From CAYYFX01 sp964571855 (GTDB taxonomy: Bacteria; ARS69), in the NCBI GenBank assembly GCA_964571855.1, contig CAZNDO010000028.1, positions 1 to 38,051 of the forward strand: DNA of 38,051 nucleotides, given 5' to 3'. The notes beneath the pieces were generated by a model. The model worked only from the letters and a program-made list of their open reading frames with translations. It did not search any database and was not told the origin of the DNA. Within the stretch, counting starts at the first letter, position 1, and each line of letters starts with the position of its first letter. The position numbers and the translations under genes were made by a program. Shown in pieces: positions 33,655-38,051 of the stretch.

Positions 33655-34716
33655 ATGCGGCGGAAGGTGGCGGTCATCATGGGCGGCGAGAGTCGCGAGC
33701 GCGACGTGTCCCGCGTGACCGGGACGGCGGTGGCGAAGGCGCTGGCCGAGCGCGCATGGGACGTGATGCTGGTGGACACGCAGGGCGGCATCCTCCCGCT
33801 GGAGGGGCGGCCCGCGCCGGCCATCGGCACCGCGCCCCCGGACGCGTCCGGCGGCGAGGCGGGCGCGTCCGGCGCGCCGCAGGCCGTGGCGGACTTCCTC
33901 CGCTCGGTGGGCGACGTGGACGCGGTGTTCATCGCGCTGCACGGCGGCTGGGGCGAGGACGGCACCATCCAGGCGCTGTTCGACCTCGCCGGCCTCCCGT
34001 ACACGGGCTCCGGCGTGCTCGGCTCCGCGCTCGCCATGGACAAGGACCGCGCGAAGCGCGTGATGCGCTTCGGCGGGATGCCCACGCCGGACTGGACCGT
34101 GTTGCAATGGGACGCGGGCACGCCGCCGCCCGAGGCGATGGTCGCGTCGCTCGCGCAGCGCTTCCGCGGGGACTTCGTGGTGAAGCCGAACGCGGAGGGC
34201 TCCACCGTGGGCCTCACCGTGGTGCGCCGCGGCGAGGACCCGCGCCCCGCGCTGGAGCTGGCCGCGCGCTTCGACGAGCGCGTGCTGTGCGAGGAGTTCA
34301 TCGACGGGCGCGAGCTGACCGTGGCCATCCTGGGGCACGAGGCGCTCCCCATCGTGGAGATCGTGCCGGAAGGCGGCATCTACACGTACGAGGCGAAGTA
34401 CACGAAGGGCAAGAGCCGCTACGAGTGCCCCGCGAAGCTGCCGGACGACCTCGCGGAGAAGCTGGCCCGCACGAGCGAGCGGATCTACGAGGCGCTCGGC
34501 TGCGAGGGCTTCGCCCGCGTGGACTGGCGCCTCGGCACCGACGGCCGCATCCACTGCCTGGAAGTGAACACGGTGCCCGGCATGACGCCGCTGTCGCTCG
34601 TCCCGATGGCCGCGAAGGCGGCGGGAATGTCCTTCGGCGACCTCGTCGACCGGATCCTGCAGATCGCGATCGCGCGAGGCCCCCGCCGCCGACGGGCCGT
34701 GGCCGCCGGCGTCTGA
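33655..34716 (+). CDS. ddl: D-alanine--D-alanine ligase
   Basis: A 353-residue ATP-grasp enzyme that makes the D-Ala-D-Ala dipeptide of peptidoglycan. ATG at 33655 follows GGGAGGGG (33643-33650). Visible are VIMGGESRERDVS, FIALHGGWGEDGTIQ, YTGSGVLGSALAMDKDRAK, VVKPNAEGSTVGL, EEFIDGRELTV and CLEVNTVPGMTPLSLVP. A Gly/Ala-rich insertion at about 60-78 is unusual. Its stop codon is followed directly by a long inverted repeat. Confidence 0.96.
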   Translation: MRRKVAVIMGGESRERDVSRVTGTAVAKALAERAWDVMLVDTQGGILPLEGRPAPAIGTAPPDASGGEAGASGAPQAVADFLRSVGDVDAVFIALHGGWGEDGTIQALFDLAGLPYTGSGVLGSALAMDKDRAKRVMRFGGMPTPDWTVLQWDAGTPPPEAMVASLAQRFRGDFVVKPNAEGSTVGLTVVRRGEDPRPALELAARFDERVLCEEFIDGRELTVAILGHEALPIVEIVPEGGIYTYEAKYTKGKSRYECPAKLPDDLAEKLARTSERIYEALGCEGFARVDWRLGTDGRIHCLEVNTVPGMTPLSLVPMAAKAAGMSFGDLVDRILQIAIARGPRRRRAVAAGV

Positions 34717-34914
34717 GCGATCGCGCCGACCGTCCATCGGCCGTCCGGAAGTCGAACGCGCCGGAAGCTCCGGGGTCCTTCCCGCGGGCGTTCGAGCACG
34801 CACGCCACGCGCCCGCAGGGCGCGGTGCGTTCGCGCGCAGAGGCCCGCGGGAAGGACCCCGGAGCTTCCGGCGCATTCGCTTCCGGCCGCCCAGCAGCCG
34901 TCCGGCGCGATCGC
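34717..34914. repeat. Long inverted repeat right after the ddl stop codon
   Basis: Arms 34717-34789 and 34843-34914 are reverse complements, perfect over the inner 32 bases (34758-34789 with 34843-34874) and imperfect further out, around a 53-base spacer. The left arm begins at the base after the ddl stop. The inner right side has GCAGAG...GGACCC (34837-34859), and the left has the matching GGGTCC, as in the element after ampG. The arm sequences differ between elements while staying self-complementary. It may act as a terminator; there is no T run. Confidence 0.85.
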
Positions 34915-34932
34915 CCGGACGCCTCTTGAGTG

Positions 34933-34962
34933 GTGACGCCCCCGCCCGCCGCGCGGTACCCT
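34933..34962 (+). promoter_or_regulatory. Promoter of btpA, possibly leaderless
   Basis: GTGACG (34933-34938), 18 bases, then TACCCT (34957-34962). The start codon ATG is at 34970, so the transcript would begin at or next to it. No Shine-Dalgarno sequence precedes the ATG. This layout is the standard sign of a leaderless mRNA. Confidence 0.45.
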
Positions 34963-34969
34963 CCACGCC

Positions 34970-35806
34970 ATGCGCTCCTTCGTGGATCTCTTCGGCGGGG
35001 TCAAACCCGTCCTTGGCATGCTGCACCTCCGTCCCCTTCCGGGCAGCCCGCGCGGCGGCTCGGTGGAGGAGGCCCTGGACGCCGCGCGCGCGGACGCCGA
35101 GGTCCTCACCGGGGCCGGCGTGGACGGGCTCATCCTGGAGAACTTCGGCGACTCCCCCTTCGCGAAGGACCGCGTGCCGCCCGTCACGGTGGCGGCCATG
35201 GCGGTCATCGCGCGGGAGATCCGCCGCGAGCACAACGTGCCGCTGGGCGTGAACGTCCTCCGCAACGATGCGGAGGCGGCCCTGTCCATCGCGCACGTGG
35301 CGGCGGCGGACTTCATCCGGGTGAACGTCCACGTGGGCGCGGTCGTGGCGGACCAGGGCATCCTGGAGGGCCGCGCGCGGGAGACGCTGCTCCTGCGCCG
35401 CGCGCTCGGCGCCTCCGTGCTCGTGTTCGCCGACATCCGCGTGAAGCACGCGCGCCCCCTCGGCGGCGGGTCCAGCGCGGACGAGTTGCTCGCCGAGGCA
35501 CGCGATGCGGCCACTCGCGGCGGCGCGGACGCGCTCATCGTGTCCGGCGCGGCCACCGGCGCCGCGGCCGACCCGGAGGAAGTGCGGATCGTGAGCGAGT
35601 CGCTCGCGGGGACGCCCGTGCTCGTGGGCTCCGGCGTGACGCCGGAGAACGTGGCCACGTTCTGGCCCTGGGCCGACGGCCTCATCGTGGGCACGGCCAC
35701 GAAGGAGAACGGCGACCCGAAGCGCCGCGTGGATCCGAAGCGGGCGAAGGAGATCGTGGCCGCGGCGTCGCGGCTCAAGCGCGGCGAGCAGGTCCGGGGG
35801 GCGTGA
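34970..35806 (+). CDS. btpA: BtpA/SgcQ family TIM-barrel protein
   Basis: A 278-residue protein matching the BtpA family: KPVLGMLHLRPLPGSP, GVDGLILENFGDSPF, VPLGVNVLRNDAEAAL, FIRVNVHVGAVVADQGI, and VGSGVTPENV at the C-terminal phosphate-binding-like loop. BtpA was named for a role in photosystem I assembly in cyanobacteria, but most bacteria carrying it are not phototrophs, so the true activity is unknown. The barrel looks phosphate-sugar-binding. Its stop shares one base with the cysS start, so the two are translationally linked. Confidence 0.92.
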   Translation: MRSFVDLFGGVKPVLGMLHLRPLPGSPRGGSVEEALDAARADAEVLTGAGVDGLILENFGDSPFAKDRVPPVTVAAMAVIAREIRREHNVPLGVNVLRNDAEAALSIAHVAAADFIRVNVHVGAVVADQGILEGRARETLLLRRALGASVLVFADIRVKHARPLGGGSSADELLAEARDAATRGGADALIVSGAATGAAADPEEVRIVSESLAGTPVLVGSGVTPENVATFWPWADGLIVGTATKENGDPKRRVDPKRAKEIVAAASRLKRGEQVRGA

Positions 35807-37245
35807 TGGGTCTCGTCATCTGGGACACGCTCCGCGGCGGCAAGGTGCCCTTCGAGCCCGTGAGCCCCGGGCAGGTGGGCATGTACGTGTGCGGCATGAC
35901 CGTGCAGGGGCCGCCGCACGTGGGGCACATGCGCGCGTACGTGGTGCAGGATCTCATGCGCCGCGTGCTCGTGGCGCGCGGCTTCACGGTGAAGTGCGTG
36001 CAGAACTTCACGGACATCGACGACAAGATCATCGCGAAGGCGGCGGAGGCCGGCCGGGACTGGCGCGACCTGGCCGAGGAGAACATCGCCGCGTACTTCG
36101 AGGCCTCGGACTGGCTGGGGATCGAGCGGGCGCACGTGTACCCGCGCGCCACGGAGCACATCGCGGAGATCGTGGCGATGATCTCCGCGCTCATCGACAA
36201 GGGCCACGCCTACGCGTCCGGCGGCGACGTCTTCTTCGACGTCACCTCCAAGGCGGACTACGGGAAGCTCTCCGGCAAGCGCGTGGACGAGCTGCGCACC
36301 GGCGTGCGCATCGAGGTGGACGAGGACAAGCGCCACCCGGTGGACTTCGCGCTGTGGAAGGCGGCGAAGCCGGGCGAGCCGGCGTGGGACAGCCCGTGGG
36401 GACGCGGCCGGCCGGGCTGGCACATCGAGTGCTCCGCCATGGCCACGAAGCACCTCGGGATCACGCTGGACCTGCACGGCGGCGGGCGCGACCTGGTGTT
36501 CCCGCACCACGAGAACGAGCTGGCGCAGAGCGAGGGCGCCAGCGGCCAGCCGTTCTGCCGGCACTGGATCCAGAACGGGCTGGTGAACCTGGGCGGGCAG
36601 AAGATGTCGAAGTCCACCGGCGTCTTCTTCCTCATGAAGGACGTGATGCAGGAGGTGGAGCCGGCCGTGCTGCGGCTGTACCTCCTGTCCACGCACTACC
36701 GCAGCCCGATCGAGTACGGGAAGGAGCGCCTCGAGGAGGCGCGCACGGCGCTCGAACGCATCCGGAACTTCCTGGCCGCGGCCGACCACGCCGCGGGCGC
36801 GGGCGGCGCCGCGCCCCTGCCCGCGCACCCGGAAGGCGCGGACGCGCAGGCGCTGGCGGCGCTGGACCGCGTCACCACGGAGTACGAGGAGGCGCTGGAC
36901 GACGACTTCAACTCCGCCGGCGCCATCGGCAAGATCTTCGAGGCGGTGCGCCTCGGGAACGCGTGGCTGACCGAGGGCACCACCTCCCCGCACTTCGCGC
37001 CCATCCTCGCCCGCGCGGCCATGCGCGTGCGCGAGCTCGCCGGAAGGCTCGCCATCGACGTGGACGCGAAGCGCGTGGCCGCGAACGAACCGCCGGCGGA
37101 GGTGTTGGCGTGGGTGCGTGCGCGCGAGGAGGCGCGCCGGTCGCGGAACTGGGCGGAAGCGGATTCGCTGCGCGGCCGGATCCGGGACGCGGGGTGGATC
37201 GTGGAGGACCGGCAGGAGGGCTCCCTGGTCAAACCGGCGGAATAG
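35806..37245 (+). CDS. cysS: Cysteinyl-tRNA synthetase
   Basis: A 479-residue class I synthetase. ATG at 35806 overlaps the btpA TGA by one base. The zinc ligand Cys29 is in YVCGMTVQGPP, the HIGH signature is HVGH (38-41), FTDIDDKII follows, the second zinc site is HIECSAM and PHHENE, and KMSKS is at 266-270. The C-terminal DALR-like helical domain ends in SRNWAEADSLRGRI. All catalytic elements are present. Two hairpins follow the stop, ending the btpA-cysS unit. Confidence 0.97.
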   Translation: MGLVIWDTLRGGKVPFEPVSPGQVGMYVCGMTVQGPPHVGHMRAYVVQDLMRRVLVARGFTVKCVQNFTDIDDKIIAKAAEAGRDWRDLAEENIAAYFEASDWLGIERAHVYPRATEHIAEIVAMISALIDKGHAYASGGDVFFDVTSKADYGKLSGKRVDELRTGVRIEVDEDKRHPVDFALWKAAKPGEPAWDSPWGRGRPGWHIECSAMATKHLGITLDLHGGGRDLVFPHHENELAQSEGASGQPFCRHWIQNGLVNLGGQKMSKSTGVFFLMKDVMQEVEPAVLRLYLLSTHYRSPIEYGKERLEEARTALERIRNFLAAADHAAGAGGAAPLPAHPEGADAQALAALDRVTTEYEEALDDDFNSAGAIGKIFEAVRLGNAWLTEGTTSPHFAPILARAAMRVRELAGRLAIDVDAKRVAANEPPAEVLAWVRAREEARRSRNWAEADSLRGRIRDAGWIVEDRQEGSLVKPAE

Positions 37246-37261
37246 CGGCGCCCGTGATCCG

Positions 37262-37288
37262 GAAATCGCGCCCGGGCGGGCCGATTTC
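37262..37288 (+). terminator. First hairpin after cysS
   Basis: GAAATCG plus GCCCG (37262-37274) pairs with CGGGC plus CGATTTC (37277-37288), a 12-pair stem with one bulged C and a two-base apex. The AT pairs at its foot are unusual in this genome. There is no T run directly after. Confidence 0.6.
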
Positions 37289-37303
37289 ACCCGAAAATAA
37301 ACG

Positions 37304-37339
37304 AAATCCGGCAGGGGTTGGCCCCTTCCTGCCGGGTTT
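37304..37339 (+). terminator. Intrinsic terminator of the cysS operon
   Basis: AAATCCGGCAGG (37304-37315) pairs with CCTGCCGGGTTT (37328-37339) over 12 pairs including one G-T, with a 12-base loop. The 3' foot ends in TTT. It lies between cysS and the tRNA promoter, in the expected place. Confidence 0.7.
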
Positions 37340-37357
37340 CGCCGCCGTCACCTTCCC

Positions 37358-37387
37358 TTGACACTGGACGGCCGCACCCGCTAGATT
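37358..37387 (+). promoter_or_regulatory. Strong sigma-70 promoter of the tRNA-tuf operon
   Basis: TTGACA (37358-37363), the full -35 consensus, then 18 bases and TAGATT (37382-37387), or CTAGAT at 17. It is the best promoter in the window and lies about 25 bases before the first tRNA, as suits a highly expressed stable-RNA operon. Confidence 0.75.
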
Positions 37388-37412
37388 CCACGGTTCACGC
37401 CGTGCGAAATAT

Positions 37413-37485
37413 GCTGGCGTAGCTCAATCGGTAGAGCACCTCATTTGTAATGAGGCGGTTGGGGGTTCGACTCCCTTCGCCAGCT
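37413..37485 (+). tRNA. tRNA-Thr (TGT)
   Basis: Acceptor GCTGGCG pairs with CGCCAGC, the D stem is GCTC/GAGC, and the anticodon arm CCTCA-TTTGTAA-TGAGG gives anticodon TGT. The T stem has two G-U pairs. The 3' CCA is not encoded (TCA follows the discriminator), unlike the other three tRNAs here. Confidence 0.95.
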
Positions 37486-37558
37486 CACGTCGGGGGGGTG
37501 CGAAGGCGTCGGCACGTCCGGCAGGCTCCGCGCGCGGGGTCTTTCGGACGTCCTGCGT

Positions 37559-37644
37559 GGCGAGGTTCCCGAGCGGTCAAAGGGGGCAGACTGTAAATCT
37601 GTTGGCGCACGCCTTCGAAGGTTCGAATCCTTCCCTCGCCACCA
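37559..37644 (+). tRNA. tRNA-Tyr (GTA)
   Basis: Acceptor GGCGAGG pairs with CCTCGCC and CCA is encoded. The loop CTGTAAA gives anticodon GTA. A long variable arm (class II tRNA) and the CCCGAGCGG D-arm typical of bacterial tRNA-Tyr are present. Confidence 0.96.
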
Positions 37645-37702
37645 GTTCGAGAGCGTGAACGCGTCCCGGGAGTTCGGGCGGAACCCGGGTCGCGAGGTTC
37701 AG

Positions 37703-37779
37703 GCGGGAATAGCTCAGTTGGCTAGAGCATCAGCCTTCCAAGCTGAGGGTCGCGGGTTCGAGTCCCGTTTCCCGCTCCA
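37703..37779 (+). tRNA. tRNA-Gly (TCC)
   Basis: Acceptor GCGGGAA pairs with TTCCCGC, followed by discriminator T and encoded CCA. The anticodon loop CTTCCAA gives TCC. D and T arms are standard (GGTTCGAGTCC). Confidence 0.96.
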
Positions 37780-37811
37780 GGTCGCCGGGGCAAACCCCGC
37801 AGGGGCAGCGG

Positions 37812-37887
37812 GGCCACGTAGCTCAGTCGGCAGAGCAATTGCATGGTAAGCAATAGGTCAGCGGTTCGATTCCGCTCGTGGCCTCCA
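37812..37887 (+). tRNA. tRNA-Thr (GGT)
   Basis: Acceptor GGCCACG pairs with CGTGGCC, then T and encoded CCA. The arm ATTGC-ATGGTAA-GCAAT gives anticodon GGT. Together with the TGT gene it supplies two threonine isoacceptors to the operon. Confidence 0.95.
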
Positions 37888-37996
37888 TCCTTCCGCCCGG
37901 CGCGCCGCGTGCGCGTCCGATCCACCGTCCGCAGCCGGCGACCCGGTCCGGCGCGGGAGACTTCATTCGTCCGCCCGAGCGGCGGAAGAGGCTGAC

Positions 37997-38051
37997 ATGG
38001 CGAAGGAGAAGTTCCAGCGGACGAAGCCGCACGTGAACGTGGGGACGATCG
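37997..38051 (+). CDS. tuf: Elongation factor Tu, 5' end only
   Basis: Only the first 18 codons are in the window: MAKEKFQRTKPHVNVGTI, the highly conserved start of EF-Tu just before its GTP-binding loop. A purine-rich GGAAGAGG (37984-37991) is the likely ribosome site. A small hairpin (TCCGCC 37970-37975 with GGCGGA 37981-37986) partly covers it. It follows the tRNA-Thr(GGT) gene by 109 bases with no promoter of its own seen, so read-through from the promoter at 37358 is expected. Confidence 0.95.
   Translation, partial: MAKEKFQRTKPHVNVGTI

Noticed and set aside
37413..37887. Integration site (att) with prophage remnants in the tRNA cluster
   Set aside because: No integrase or duplicated tRNA 3' end is seen; the order matches a housekeeping tRNA-tuf operon.

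Overview
The window comes from a very GC-rich bacterial chromosome (roughly 70-75% G+C by eye, not computed). Gene content points to the FCB superphylum: a DUF4159/DUF4175 envelope pair, a DUF2723 membrane protein with TPRs, and a secreted protein of the family usually labelled 'asparagine synthetase B' in Bacteroidota. The third-position GC and gene mix would fit Gemmatimonadota or a candidate phylum such as Eisenbacteria; the exact phylum is inference. Genes are packed tightly: thirteen junctions are 4-base stop/start overlaps (GTGA or ATGA) and two are 1-base overlaps (TGATG).

Layout. (1) 1-14134: a noncoding left edge holding part of a palindromic repeat, then an envelope block: DUF4159, DUF4175, DUF2723-TPR, secreted TPR and the 'AsnB-like' protein, followed by a second unit of cupredoxin, orphan histidine kinase and beta-barrel protein behind a sigma-28-like promoter. 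(2) 14361-19934: small zinc ribbon, then an overlapping operon nnr-thiL-propeller-ampG. (3) 19935-20470: a gene-free stretch between convergent genes with two very large inverted repeats. (4) 20471-24154 (minus): an unrecognised protein coupled to an NFACT/RqcH-like protein, then a receiver-HDOD regulator, divergent from (5) a second receiver protein with a degenerate HD-GYP-like domain (24368-25504); the shared intergenic region has sigma-28-like promoters on both strands. (6) 25630-28950: yicC-gmk-rpoZ-coaBC. (7) 29006-34716: udg-dnaB-ispDF-GNAT, then ddl; dnaB carries a 161-residue mini-intein. (8) 34970-37245: btpA-cysS, closed by hairpins. (9) 37413-38051: tRNA-Thr(TGT)-Tyr(GTA)-Gly(TCC)-Thr(GGT) and the start of tuf, the same order as the E. 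coli thrU-tyrU-glyT-thrT-tufB locus.

Most genes are housekeeping: translation (tRNAs, cysS, tuf, RqcH-like), transcription (omega), replication and repair (dnaB, udg), nucleotide and cofactor synthesis (gmk, coaBC, thiL, nnr), isoprenoids (ispDF) and wall precursors and recycling (ddl, ampG). The least explained signals are a family of long palindromic elements that abut stop codons and share a core motif (left edge, after ampG, after ddl), the mini-intein at a DnaB site two residues from the classic one, the sigma-28-like promoters, the absent flap cysteine in CoaBC, and the conserved AsnB-like secreted protein.
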